A stretch of 64,000 nucleotides of DNA from DVEG01 sp964405435 (GTDB taxonomy: Bacteria > Cyanobacteriota > Cyanobacteriia > Cyanobacteriales > Oscillatoriaceae), in assembly GCA_964405435.1 (NCBI GenBank), contig CAYOOD010000031.1, positions 1 to 64,000 on the forward strand. Reading direction: 5' to 3'. Below are positions 35,370 to 44,171 of the stretch, one piece after another. Below the pieces are notes generated by a model. That model did not search any database, was not told the DNA's origin, and saw nothing but the letters and a program-made list of their open reading frames with translations. The translations under genes and the position numbers were made by a program. Every line of letters starts with the position of its first letter. Position 1 is the stretch's first letter.

Positions 35370-35596
35370 ATGGTGCAGCCCGACTAAAAAAGTAGCTTGC
35401 GACAGAATTGCGCGAGAAATTTCCAAACATGAGGCATCTCCTGATTTCCTGGGGATAAATAAAATTTAGAGAATGGCTGAAAGCCTTGCAGTAAAAGTCT
35501 TCCTCATGCCCGGATCGGGTTTCTACTACAAAGTCTGGAGAGAAAAAATGACATTGTAAAGTCAAGAGTACGGTGGATAAAGCCTCTCAACTATTA

Positions 35597-36286
35597 ATGA
35601 AAGAAAGCAGGTCAATGATGGCAATTTTAGAAAATCCCAGAAAAACTGTAACAGTCAAAGAACTCGGAACGGTAGATATTTCCTCTATTCAGGAGGATAT
35701 TCTGAACTTGAGCCAAGACGACTGGGACAAGTACGACCGCCTTAAACCTAATGGCTGGAGAGTTTTTAACCGCACAACCCAGCACATTGTCTTCAAGTTT
35801 GTAACTGATTACGGCGCTCCCTTTCCCGAAATAGTGGAGTATCCGATTTGGGAAAAGTGGAAGAACAAACTGGAGCCAGTTATAAAGGCGATCGTGGAAG
35901 TTTATGGATACTCAGAGAGTACGATTGGCAAAGTTATGCTAGCCAAGCTCAGTGCTGGAGCCAAGATTGTAGCGCATAGAGATGATGTTGTAGAATCTGT
36001 ATATCCCCTGAAAATCCACGTTCCCATTAAGACGAACCCTCACGTTAAAATGTTCGTAGGCGATCGCACTTATCACTTTGAGGTAGGAAAGGCTTATGAA
36101 ATGAACAATATGGCCATGCACGCTGTGGCCAATGATGGGGATGAAGACCGCATTCACCTCATTTTTACTTATTACGATTGCCAACTAAATGTTCTAAAGG
36201 ATTGCAACCATGAATTGATAACAGAACACTTGCGAGAGCAAATCAAAAAGGGCGAGGGTAAACTGGATGTTTCGTCTTACAGTTAG
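35597..36286 (+). CDS. aspartyl/asparaginyl beta-hydroxylase-family dioxygenase
   Basis: About 229 residues from ATG 35597; GTG 35573 and ATG 35615 (with an AGCAGG ribosome-site-like sequence) are alternatives. Fe(II)/2-oxoglutarate cupin fold of the PF05118 type: metal His in GAKIVAHRDDVV, the basic 2OG-binding stretch YPLKIHVPIKTNPHVKMFVG, and the second His in NNMAMHAVANDGDEDRIHLIF. In the family such enzymes hydroxylate aspartyl/asparaginyl residues in peptides or free amino acids. The substrate here is unknown; next to a sulfotransferase it could create the hydroxyl that is sulfated (inference). Confidence 0.85.
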   Translation: MKESRSMMAILENPRKTVTVKELGTVDISSIQEDILNLSQDDWDKYDRLKPNGWRVFNRTTQHIVFKFVTDYGAPFPEIVEYPIWEKWKNKLEPVIKAIVEVYGYSESTIGKVMLAKLSAGAKIVAHRDDVVESVYPLKIHVPIKTNPHVKMFVGDRTYHFEVGKAYEMNNMAMHAVANDGDEDRIHLIFTYYDCQLNVLKDCNHELITEHLREQIKKGEGKLDVSSYS

Positions 36287-36576
36287 GCTATAAATTGGCC
36301 AACCAAAGGAAATATTTGTCCCCAGTTGAATTCTGCAATCTAGTAGCTGGAAAATGAAATAGGAGCAAGCGTTCTATGGCACCTATTTCCCAAACGCAGA
36401 ACACTTTATGTCTGAAAGCTAGAGCCCATAAATTTTTGAGAGCCATTTTCCCGATAGTACATAAATATAGTCCGCTCAATCTTTATAGGGATATGCTTTC
36501 TCAGCTAAAATTTTTTACTCGGGCTTCGTGTTATCATGTTTCAGGCTAATCTTGAAAATACACAGAAGGAGAAATA

Positions 36577-37443
36577 ATGGTTTTTACAACGCTTCAAAGC
36601 GGCCTAGTCGATGTCAGCGATTTGGATTATCTAGAACAAGCAAGGGTGGGGCACCCGCAACTGGCTGATGACGATGCTTACATGATTGACTTGATAAAGC
36701 GCCGTGCGGGGGAATTCCAACGACCCCTACGGGTTTTTAGCCTGCACGGCAGGACTGGTGTATTTGCTGCCAAGATATTTGAGGCTTTGCCAGAAATAAA
36801 GCTAGTAGTTCAAGAGCGGCATGCAGCAGCAGTCAAGAAGTTAAACAGTCGTTTCGCGAATACTTCAGTTCAAGTTTTTCCCAAACCGTTTGAAGAGTGG
36901 AATGAGCCGATCGATATCCTGATCAGTAAAGGAATTCACCATCATATACCCAGAGGATATCTGGAGCGGGTAAAAAAATTGATTGGCCCAGAAGGAATTT
37001 TAATTTTGAGTGATGAGTTTTGCCCAGAATATTGCGTGGAGCGGTATGCCGATCGCATTTTGAATGCCAGTCATATTTATTTTGCACGTGGTTATGTTTT
37101 AACCACAGCCGAAGAAATTGCTGCTTACGAGCGAAATGGAGAAATTCCTGCCATTGCGAAAGAAATGGAAACTTTACGCCAACACGCTTTGTGGACGTGG
37201 TACAAATATGTAGTAGATTATGCTATGGAGCGTAATTGTTTGAATGTAGCGGCGGAAGAACTGCGGGCGGCAGCCGATGATTTGAACACTAAGAATAGTT
37301 TTGAACATAAATTATCGCCGATGATTGTGGAGCGAGAATTAGAATTGAATGGTTACGTCCAACATTCTAAGTATTGTGTAGCTCCCGATCAGCCGATTAA
37401 GTATCAGAGCTTCTTCGTGTACGAATATTCACCCAAGCCATAA
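36577..37443 (+). CDS. SAM-dependent methyltransferase-like protein with atypical motif I
   Basis: 288 residues, AAGGAG ribosome site. Class I methyltransferase topology: strand 1 PLRVFSLHGRTGVFAAKIFEALP in place of the usual ELGCGTG, acidic end of strand 2 in VVQERH, strand 4 DILISKGIHHHIPRGYLERVKKLIGPEGILILSDEF. The C-terminal 100 residues are helical with many aromatics (HALWTWYKYVVDYAMERN), probably a substrate cap. The changed motif I may still bind SAM but activity should not be assumed. Part of the A+T-rich island; immediately downstream is a 62-bp hairpin. Confidence 0.7.
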   Translation: MVFTTLQSGLVDVSDLDYLEQARVGHPQLADDDAYMIDLIKRRAGEFQRPLRVFSLHGRTGVFAAKIFEALPEIKLVVQERHAAAVKKLNSRFANTSVQVFPKPFEEWNEPIDILISKGIHHHIPRGYLERVKKLIGPEGILILSDEFCPEYCVERYADRILNASHIYFARGYVLTTAEEIAAYERNGEIPAIAKEMETLRQHALWTWYKYVVDYAMERNCLNVAAEELRAAADDLNTKNSFEHKLSPMIVERELELNGYVQHSKYCVAPDQPIKYQSFFVYEYSPKP

Positions 37444-37450
37444 CAATTTT

Positions 37451-37512
37451 GGATTTTGGATTAAAGATTAAAAATCATTGATTGAAGTCAATCAATCTTT
37501 AATCCAAAATCC
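37451..37512. repeat. 62-bp perfect hairpin (terminator or miniature element)
   Basis: GGATTTTGGATTAAAGATT (37451-37469) is exactly complementary to 37494-37512, and the 24-nt centre folds further (ATTGATT/TCAATCAAT). Starts eight bases after the methyltransferase stop. The GGATTTTGGATT type is a common mobile-like repeat in cyanobacteria; it would also stop transcription. Confidence 0.8.
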
Positions 37513-37795
37513 AGAACAGCGGTTTTCAGGCAGATGAAGTACACCTAGAAACCCGGCTTTTTCCCGGATCTTCTGATTTTCTATTAATAAAAAAATTATA
37601 TAAACCCCGTGAAAACTGCTATATTGAAAACTCAAACAGCGAAATAAAAATACACAAAAATGTACTACTTATAAGCGTAAAATATTAATTTTAAATATTT
37701 TTCATATTCTAATGTTTGTAAAAATCCAGCACATAACCAGCAGGTGATTCACAAAATTTATTTCTACTATTTTATTTTATTTATACACGAGAAAA
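37513..37795. other. A+T-rich spacer upstream of the aldolase-type gene
   Basis: Contains an AGAAACCCGGC half element at about 37549-37559, then strongly A+T-rich sequence to the start codon. No gene. Confidence 0.4.
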
Positions 37796-38854
37796 ATGAA
37801 CTTTTGTAGCGATAATGTCCCTGGCGTAGCTCCGGAAATCATGGCAGCGTTGATAGCAGCCAATCAGGGGTCAGCCATGCCCTACGGTAATGACGAATGC
37901 ACTCAGGGCTTAGATGCCCTATTTTTAGAATTATTTGAGACAGACGTTGTGGTTTTTCCTGTGGCTACTGGTTCTGCTGCTAACGCCCTCGCTCTGTCTG
38001 TTATGACACCGCCCTATGGGGCAATTTACTGTCATGCCCAGTCCCATATTAATCTTGACGAGTGCGGGGCACCAGAATTCTATACGGGCGGGGCAAAGTT
38101 GGTGACGCTCCCTGGAGCCGATCGCAAAATTCAAGTGACTGATTTAGCTGCGGCACTCGATCGCGCAGGTACAGGAGTCGTGCATCGCGTTCAACCGGCT
38201 GCGGTGAGCTTGTCTCAGGCGAGTGAAGCCGGGACAGTCTATAGTATTGATGAAATCACCCAAATTGCCTCAATTACGCACGATCGCGGGCTGCACCTGC
38301 ACATGGACGGCGCTCGTTTTGCCAATGCTATAGTCAGTTTGGGCTGTACTCCTGCTGAGATGACTTGGAAAGCTGGGGTGGACGTGCTGTCATTTGGGGC
38401 AACGAAAAACGGTGCGATGGCGGCTGAGGCGGTTGTATTTTTTAATCGGGATTTAGCGCAAACGTTCGGCTATCGTCGCAAGCGCAGCGGACATCTGGTT
38501 TCAAAAATGCGGTTTTTATCGGTGCAGCTAGAAGCCTACATCGCGGATCATTTGTGGCTGAGGAATGCTGCTATAGCCAACCAGATGGCTTTGAAATTAG
38601 CTCGGGGGCTAGCCGTGTTGCCCGGTGCGAAACTCTGTTATCCGATACAGGCGAACGAGATATTTATCGAGCTGCCCGAACGAGCGATCGCAGGTCTTTT
38701 GGCGGAAGGCTTCCAGTTTTACCGCCCAGCCGGGGAGAATTCAACAATAATTCGACTGGTTACTGCTTTCAACACCAAGGAGGAAGATGTCACGGCGTTT
38801 TTAGAGGCTGCTCGACGCTACTGTAGCGTGGTTTCCGAATCGAAGGGGAAATAA
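37796..38854 (+). CDS. threonine-aldolase-family PLP enzyme (low-specificity L-threonine aldolase type)
   Basis: 352 residues. Fold-type I PLP enzyme of the beta-eliminating lyase/threonine aldolase family: MNFCSDNVPGVAPEIMAAL at the start, GSAANALAL PLP-phosphate loop, HMDGARFANA with the conserved Asp and Arg, and LSFGATKNGAM with the Schiff-base lysine. Members cleave beta-hydroxy amino acids to glycine plus aldehyde, and run in reverse to make beta-hydroxy amino acids. It may be an ordinary housekeeping enzyme or supply a beta-hydroxy amino acid for the adjacent tailoring enzymes. More G+C-rich with a HIP1 site, so the boundary of the island may lie just before it. Convergent with the M24 gene. 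Confidence 0.9.
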   Translation: MNFCSDNVPGVAPEIMAALIAANQGSAMPYGNDECTQGLDALFLELFETDVVVFPVATGSAANALALSVMTPPYGAIYCHAQSHINLDECGAPEFYTGGAKLVTLPGADRKIQVTDLAAALDRAGTGVVHRVQPAAVSLSQASEAGTVYSIDEITQIASITHDRGLHLHMDGARFANAIVSLGCTPAEMTWKAGVDVLSFGATKNGAMAAEAVVFFNRDLAQTFGYRRKRSGHLVSKMRFLSVQLEAYIADHLWLRNAAIANQMALKLARGLAVLPGAKLCYPIQANEIFIELPERAIAGLLAEGFQFYRPAGENSTIIRLVTAFNTKEEDVTAFLEAARRYCSVVSESKGK

Positions 38855-38887
38855 AAATTCCCCCAATCCCCCAATCCCGGCTCCTAA

Positions 38888-39985
38888 TTATACAACCTCC
38901 AACGGAAGCGATCGCACTCTTCCTCCTATTTCAAGGCTCGGCCATTTCGGATCGAATGTCAAATTTTCCAATTTTCCCCCTTCCCCGATAATAAAGGTAT
39001 CTTCTATTTTCGCTCCCGGCAAGCTGGGATTCCAAGCGATCGCCATATTTTCTGCCAGAGTATCTTCTGTGAGTGGATTGGCGATAACTTCTCGCGATAA
39101 ATATCCCGTGGTTCCCCCTTGGTGGTGTTCGCGAATGGCGTTGGGATATCCGTGCTGTTGGTACGATCGCTCTAAGGTGCGATAAACTTCATTGAGAGAT
39201 ATTCCAGGTTTGCACGAATTCAACCCCTCTGCTTCAATTTCCCTGACGTTGCGGTGCAGTTCGGCGCTCTCGGCTGGCAGCCCGCCAAATGCGACAAATC
39301 GCGTCAAATTTGCGTACAAACCATATCCCCTAGCGCAAAAAACTAGCATGGCTTGCCGTCCGATCGCTTCTGCTGTGGCGGTGGCGTGGCGGTACAGCGG
39401 CAACCGTCTTTCTCCCGCTACTAAAGTTAAGGCGGGATGCAATCCTCGCGCCCACAATGCCTCGGCTCCGGCTCCGGCAAGCTGATATTCCGTCCAAGTC
39501 GGTTTGGCGTTTGAAAGTACCTCTGTCATGGCTTCGCTGGCTAACCGCCCTACTTGGCGATATCTCTCTAATTCGCTTGACATTATGACTCGTTTGTGGT
39601 AAATAAGAGAGGGAGGTAATGGGGTTTCTTTAGAAGTAGCGCGATCGCTCAGTATTTTCCCTCCTGCACTCGCTTCCCGCACGAAAGACTCGCGAGCCGC
39701 CGCATCTGCCCAGGGATTGACGTACAGTTTGTAATTTTCTGTCAATTCTTCATCGGATATCCGCTGCGCTTCTATTTCATCCGTCAATATCCAGGCGTCT
39801 GAAGCAGTAACGAGCACTTCAGCGATGCCGGTTTCAGACGTCAGCAGCACTGTATGGGAACCGCCCGCAGTTGCCCAAGCAAACCAATCCGTGCCGCGCA
39901 ATCGCACGCATGCAGCTCCGGTTTCGGTGAGGGCGTTGCGAATGAATTCCAGTTTTGCGGAAACTTCTTCGCTCGGTGTTTTCAT
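38888..39985 (-). CDS. M24 (pita-bread fold) protein lacking canonical metal ligands
   Basis: 365 residues. An N-terminal creatinase-like domain (1-135, VRLRGTDWFAWATAGGSHTVLLT) and a C-terminal pita-bread domain (about 140-365, SELERYRQVGRLASEAMTEVL to GGRVRSLPLEV). In active M24 peptidases five residues bind two metals (Asp, Asp, His, Glu, Glu). Here the Asp pair region reads FCARGYGLYANLTRF, with Asn for the second Asp and no Asp at the first, and the first Glu region reads AIAWNPSLPG, with Asn. His in EHHQGGTTGY and the last Glu in KIEDTF remain. It therefore probably is not an aminopeptidase; related proteins may bind or process other small molecules. Role unknown. Confidence 0.8.
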   Translation of the reverse strand: MKTPSEEVSAKLEFIRNALTETGAACVRLRGTDWFAWATAGGSHTVLLTSETGIAEVLVTASDAWILTDEIEAQRISDEELTENYKLYVNPWADAAARESFVREASAGGKILSDRATSKETPLPPSLIYHKRVIMSSELERYRQVGRLASEAMTEVLSNAKPTWTEYQLAGAGAEALWARGLHPALTLVAGERRLPLYRHATATAEAIGRQAMLVFCARGYGLYANLTRFVAFGGLPAESAELHRNVREIEAEGLNSCKPGISLNEVYRTLERSYQQHGYPNAIREHHQGGTTGYLSREVIANPLTEDTLAENMAIAWNPSLPGAKIEDTFIIGEGGKLENLTFDPKWPSLEIGGRVRSLPLEVV

Positions 39986-40016
39986 ATATCTGATTGATGA
40001 ATTTTGATAGGGTAGC

Positions 40017-40160
40017 TGTCAGCCCGCCGGGGGTTTAAACAGCAGGCTATGAGCCGAAGTCGGTTTTAACCGACTGAAAGTTTTTAAAATCAACCGATCG
40101 CAGTCCTTTTTAAAGGACTTTAGCTATGAGGCGGGGGTTTATAACCCCCGTCGGGGTATC
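40017..40160. repeat. dispersed hairpin repeat, copy 2
   Basis: Contains GTCGGTTTTAACCGAC, AGTCCTTTTTAAAGGACT and GCGGGGGTTTATAACCCCCG hairpins in the same order and direction as copy 1 at 13900-14060. Lies between the M24 gene start and galT end. Confidence 0.75.
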
Positions 40161-40193
40161 AGCGTAGCAGTAAACCTAGGGCGGGTTTATCGC

Positions 40194-41309
40194 TCACCCT
40201 ACTGGCACCGGCGCTTCCAGATGTACGGATACCGCTTGCAATTCTTTTGCTTTTTCTTCCGGTAAAGCGTCATTGGCAAACATCCCTGCTGCCAATTCGG
40301 TTCCGGCGAGATATTTCAAGCGATCGCGCGTGCGATAGGGCGGATAAAATTGCGCGTGCAGGTGCGCTTCTGGATGCGGTTTTCCGTCGGTGGGCGCTTG
40401 GAACCACGCCATTAAATACGGGAAGGGGCGATTCCACAAACCGTCATATTTTAGCGTCACGGTTTTTAACGCTCTGGCAAGTCCCCTGCGCTGTTCTTTT
40501 GTCAAGTCGAGAAAGGTAGCAGTCGCTTTTATGGGCGCTACCCAAACCTCGTAGGGATAGCGGGCGCAGGCGGGAACGAAAGCGATTGCCTCTTCATCCC
40601 GATAGAGAATCCGCTGATTGTCTGCTATCTCTTTTTCTATCAAATCTTCCAGCAATCCGCGCTGGTTTTTTTGATAAAAATTGCGGCAGTTTTCCAGCAT
40701 CCGCGCCGGGTTGGGCGGCACGAACGGATAGGCGTAAATTTGCCCGTGCGGGTGGAGTAACGTTACCCCCATTTCTACGCCCTTATTCTCGAACGGCATG
40801 ACGTACTGAATGTGCGGGTACTCGCCCAGAGCGCGAGTGCGATCGCCCCACACTTGCAGCAGCAATTCCAAATGATCGAGTGCCAGCGAACCGAGGGGAG
40901 AGTCGGGATCTTGGGTAAAAACCACCACCTCGCACGCCCCGTTTGCCGGCAGGGTTTCGACAATGCTCTCAGGCGGATTTTGCGCCGTCACCGTCATCGA
41001 GGGAAAGCGATTGTCAAATACCGCCACGTCATAGCGCCCCTGCGGCAGTTCGCTGGGAAACTGGGGATCGATCGTCGGCGCGAGCGGGTTGTATTCCGGG
41101 GGCGGCATGAACGTGCGCCCCTGACGGTGGCTGGCATACGCCACCCATTCGCCGCGCAAGGGATGCCAGCGCAGGTGCGGGTTGGCGATGACTGGCTCGT
41201 TGCTGGGGCTGGGGGCTTCGATCGCGCCGTCAATGGGGGATCGACTGTATAGGGTCAGCTTGCGGCCATCCGGCTTTAATAGTTCCCGAGTATACATCCT
41301 CATCTTCAC
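40194..41309 (-). CDS. galT: galactose-1-phosphate uridylyltransferase
   Basis: 371 residues. Exchanges UMP between UDP-glucose and galactose-1-phosphate, second Leloir step. HIT-superfamily nucleophile motif HPHGQIYAYPF (about residues 184-194) is intact, as are the N-terminal HLRWHPLRGEWVAYASHRQGR and C-terminal PEAHLHAQFYPP segments, the latter with the further conserved histidines. Three Met codons occur in the first five residues (41309, 41303, 41297). Even with the last, the gene starts inside the coding region of the upstream GH2 gene, whose stop is at 41230, so the two are translationally coupled on one transcript. Confidence 0.95.
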   Translation of the reverse strand: MKMRMYTRELLKPDGRKLTLYSRSPIDGAIEAPSPSNEPVIANPHLRWHPLRGEWVAYASHRQGRTFMPPPEYNPLAPTIDPQFPSELPQGRYDVAVFDNRFPSMTVTAQNPPESIVETLPANGACEVVVFTQDPDSPLGSLALDHLELLLQVWGDRTRALGEYPHIQYVMPFENKGVEMGVTLLHPHGQIYAYPFVPPNPARMLENCRNFYQKNQRGLLEDLIEKEIADNQRILYRDEEAIAFVPACARYPYEVWVAPIKATATFLDLTKEQRRGLARALKTVTLKYDGLWNRPFPYLMAWFQAPTDGKPHPEAHLHAQFYPPYRTRDRLKYLAGTELAAGMFANDALPEEKAKELQAVSVHLEAPVPVG

Positions 41310-43146
41310 CTCCTCCTATAGTGGCAGCAGCGATCGCTTCCAGGGGAAACTTGGGCGTGCGATCGGCATACAGCAAGCCGTTTGCTTCTTGGAAAGTATC
41401 CGTCAATTGGGTATAGCAAAATCCGCTGAACATGTCTATTTTGTTCACCACATGCAGCAGCGCCGTATACCGCTTTTGCAGTTCCGAAATTTCGCTTGCC
41501 CGAACGTAGCCCCACGCTTTGTCAGTGTCGGGATCGTGCTGGCAGGCATAAGCAATGCCGCCGAATTCCGTCAGCATCACCGGCTGCCCGCGATGGGGGT
41601 GTCCGTCGAGCGTCAGGATGCGCCCGCCGGGGCGTTCGCGGTTGAACAGATCCGAGAGATCCACCTGCGGGCCATAGCGTTTGGCCAACCGCTGCGGTTT
41701 GTTGTCGTAGTCGTGAATGGCGATGATGTCGGTATCGGTACTTTCCCAGCCGTCGTTGCCGATGACGGGGCGGGTGGGATCGAGAGTTTTGGTTAAGTGA
41801 TACATGGCTTGGACGTAGTGCTGGTGAGCCGCTGTCTCGATCAGGTTGGGAACGCCCCAGGATTCGTTGAACGGCACCCACACGACGATGCAGGGGTGGC
41901 TGGAATCCCGCTCGATCGCTTCCGTCCATTCTTTGGCGATGCGCTCTACTGCTTTGGGGGTGAAGCGGTAGGCGCTGGGCATTTCTTCCCAAACCAACAG
42001 CCCCAGCACGTCTGCCCAGTAGAGGAAGCGCGGATTTTCAATCTTTTGATGCTTGCGGACGCCGTTGAATCCCATCTGCTTGATCAGCTCGACATCGCGG
42101 CGCAGCGCCTCGTCGGAGGGTGCCGTCATCAGTGTATCAGGCCAGTATCCCTGATCCAGTACCAGGCGCAGGTAGTAGGGACGCCCGTTGAGCATGAAGC
42201 GATCGCGCTGGATGTGGATGTCGCGCATTGCCGTATAGGATTTTACCTCATCCAAAAGGCGATCGCCGTCCCAGAGCTGAATCTGCGCGTCGAGCAGGGT
42301 TGGTTTCTCCGGGCTCCAGAGCAATTCGTTGCGGTAATCGTCGATACCGGGATCGCTCAGGGCGATGCGCCGGTCTACATCCCCGTAAATCACTTGATAG
42401 GTATCGTTCACCAGGACTTGGTTGCCCTGGGTGAGTTTGAGTTTCACTTGCATCCCGTCGCGCAACTCGCCGGCGATCGCTGTCTCAAAGCCAATTTCCC
42501 AGCGCTCGAAATGCGGCGTCCAGCGAATGCAATCGATATAAGTCAGGGGCACTCGCTCCACCCACACAGTTTGCCAGATGCCGCTCGTGCGCGGATACCA
42601 GATGCTGTGCGGTTCGAGCTGCCAATCTTGCTTGCCGCGCGGTTTTGCCAGATCGTGCGGGTCATCTTGCGCCCACACCGTCACCCGCTGCGGCCCATTT
42701 TTATGCAAAAACGGCGTAATATCGGCGCAAAATGGCGTGTGCCCGCCTTCGTGTTCGATCGCGAATTGGTCGTTTACCCAGACGCGAGCCCGATAATCCA
42801 CCGCCCCGAAGTGGAGCAGTACCCTGCCCTCGCCCTCGGCGATGTCAAATTCCCGCTCGTACCAGCAGTTGGTATGGAAACCCGTATCGCCGATGCCGCT
42901 TTTGGCGGTTTCGGGAGCGAAGGGCACCTCGATCGCGTGCGTCCAGTTAGCAATATCGCCGGGGCGCTCGCACCGCCCCTCGTCGTCAAATGCAAACTTC
43001 CACTCACCGTTCAGACACGTCCACTGCGATCGCTGCAGTTGCGGGCGCGGATAGGCGTCTGCGTAGGCGGGAGAACTCGTCTGGCTCTTGGCATCAGAGG
43101 CCTTTTCTCCCAAATCTTTCTCGATCTCTTTCACTAACGAGTTCAT
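41230..43146 (-). CDS. glycoside hydrolase family 2 (beta-galactosidase-like)
   Basis: 638 residues from ATG 43146 (a TTG codon directly precedes it; AGGAGC ribosome site). Domains: jelly-roll sugar-binding domain (about 30-210, PRPQLQRSQWTCLNGEWKFAFDDEG), Ig-like domain (about 215-310), TIM barrel (about 315-620). The acid/base Glu is in VPFNESWG (about residue 430) and the nucleophile Glu in VMLTEFGGIAY (about 524). No signal peptide, so cytosolic; shorter than E. coli LacZ and lacking its last domain. Its last 80 bases overlap galT, so released galactose would feed straight into the Leloir pathway. Specificity (beta-galactoside versus glucuronide or mannoside) is inferred from context. Confidence 0.9.
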   Translation of the reverse strand: MNSLVKEIEKDLGEKASDAKSQTSSPAYADAYPRPQLQRSQWTCLNGEWKFAFDDEGRCERPGDIANWTHAIEVPFAPETAKSGIGDTGFHTNCWYEREFDIAEGEGRVLLHFGAVDYRARVWVNDQFAIEHEGGHTPFCADITPFLHKNGPQRVTVWAQDDPHDLAKPRGKQDWQLEPHSIWYPRTSGIWQTVWVERVPLTYIDCIRWTPHFERWEIGFETAIAGELRDGMQVKLKLTQGNQVLVNDTYQVIYGDVDRRIALSDPGIDDYRNELLWSPEKPTLLDAQIQLWDGDRLLDEVKSYTAMRDIHIQRDRFMLNGRPYYLRLVLDQGYWPDTLMTAPSDEALRRDVELIKQMGFNGVRKHQKIENPRFLYWADVLGLLVWEEMPSAYRFTPKAVERIAKEWTEAIERDSSHPCIVVWVPFNESWGVPNLIETAAHQHYVQAMYHLTKTLDPTRPVIGNDGWESTDTDIIAIHDYDNKPQRLAKRYGPQVDLSDLFNRERPGGRILTLDGHPHRGQPVMLTEFGGIAYACQHDPDTDKAWGYVRASEISELQKRYTALLHVVNKIDMFSGFCYTQLTDTFQEANGLLYADRTPKFPLEAIAAATIGGGEDEDVYSGTIKAGWPQADPIQSIPH

Positions 43147-43402
43147 CAATATATTGCTCCTAGCTGCTTTAAAAATCTTTCCCGCCTGCTCTCACAATTT
43201 AACGGAAACATTCCCGGTTGGTCGCCAATTTTTTTTACAATGGCAAACGAGCGATCGAACGCAAGTATAAATATCGGCTCAGCAGTTTCCTAAAAATGAA
43301 CTCCTCCTCGTTTTCATATAAAAAGAAATCTCTAAATACCCAATTCATCCTTCATTGCGCCCCCTCTACCACTTGCCGAACACTCCACAATTAACTCAGC
43401 AC

Positions 43403-43786
43403 TCAGGACTCAGCACTTTCTACTCCCCTGCTATCCCCCGCTTTAGATGGCCACCTGACAGTGAGAATGGTAGAATCGCTTTCTGCCAGCCAATAATGAG
43501 CAACGCCGGGAGCCCAGAGCGCGTAATCACCTTGGCTAGATAGGAGAATTTCTCTGTCTGGAAAGTAAAGGCGAAATCGCCCTTCAATTAAAATAGAAAG
43601 GGTGGTTGCTTCTGCGTTAATTGCCCACTGCGATCGCCCTTCGCCTGCTTTGTGAACGCCCCATTTCACCTCTAGAGTCGCGGTGGAACGGGGGTCATCT
43701 GTCGGGGTGACAAAGTGACCGAGAAACCACCCCCAGCGATTCGCCCCTTCAGAGGGAGCATTTCCAACGATAATTTGAGATTCCAC
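43403..43786 (-). CDS. cupin-fold protein
   Basis: 127 residues. Single cupin barrel: first motif region KWGVHKAGEGRSQWAINAEATTLSILIEGRFRLYF and second motif GDYALWAPGVAHYWLAESDSTILTVRWPS. Only one His per motif is visible, so metal binding is uncertain. It resembles short cyanobacterial cupins of unknown role that follow sugar-metabolism genes. The last codons (GDSRGVESAES) run into the CAGCACTCAGGACT simple repeat, suggesting the stop was supplied by the repeat. Confidence 0.78.
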   Translation of the reverse strand: MESQIIVGNAPSEGANRWGWFLGHFVTPTDDPRSTATLEVKWGVHKAGEGRSQWAINAEATTLSILIEGRFRLYFPDREILLSSQGDYALWAPGVAHYWLAESDSTILTVRWPSKAGDSRGVESAES

Positions 43787-43961
43787 TGCTAAATATTGCT
43801 AAAAATTAGAGCTTGCAATTCCAGAAATAGGAGCCAGAATCCAAAAGTTCACAAAACCAGTAGCAAAGGAAACAAAGAAGAAAGAAGACCCGCGCTTTTC
43901 AAGGCTCCTTTCCCGAAGGCTACTCAACCCCTTCTGAATTCTGACTCCTGACTTCTCCGAT

Positions 43962-44171
43962 TTACAGAGCAATACTATTTAGAAAATTCTGAACTTGAGT
44001 TCTAATCCAATTCGACCCCTTTTGTATGCAGTGAGGGCAGATATCGCCGTAGCTGTTACCGCGATCGCCGCAAACGATGAGTCTGGCTTCTGCACTTTGA
44101 AAGCTATTTTTACAGATTAAACAAGGTTGAGATTTGGTCAAAGCTCCACCACATTCTATTTGGAATTGCAT
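43962..44171 (-). CDS. small zinc-ribbon-like protein
   Basis: 69 residues from ATG 44171, which has a perfect GGAGG ribosome site nine bases upstream; a longer frame back to 44381 reads through noncoding-looking sequence. Two cysteine pairs, CLICKNSF and CPHCIQKG, are spaced to bind one zinc, with a further Cys in VCGDRGNSYGD. The remainder is a short helix (SNWIRTQVQNFLNSI). Function not recognised. Confidence 0.65.
   Translation of the reverse strand: MQFQIECGGALTKSQPCLICKNSFQSAEARLIVCGDRGNSYGDICPHCIQKGSNWIRTQVQNFLNSIAL

Noticed and set aside
41797..43137. 446-residue open frame antisense to the GH2 gene
   Set aside because: Shadow of a G+C-rich gene; composition is not protein-like and the GH2 catalytic motifs are intact on the other strand.
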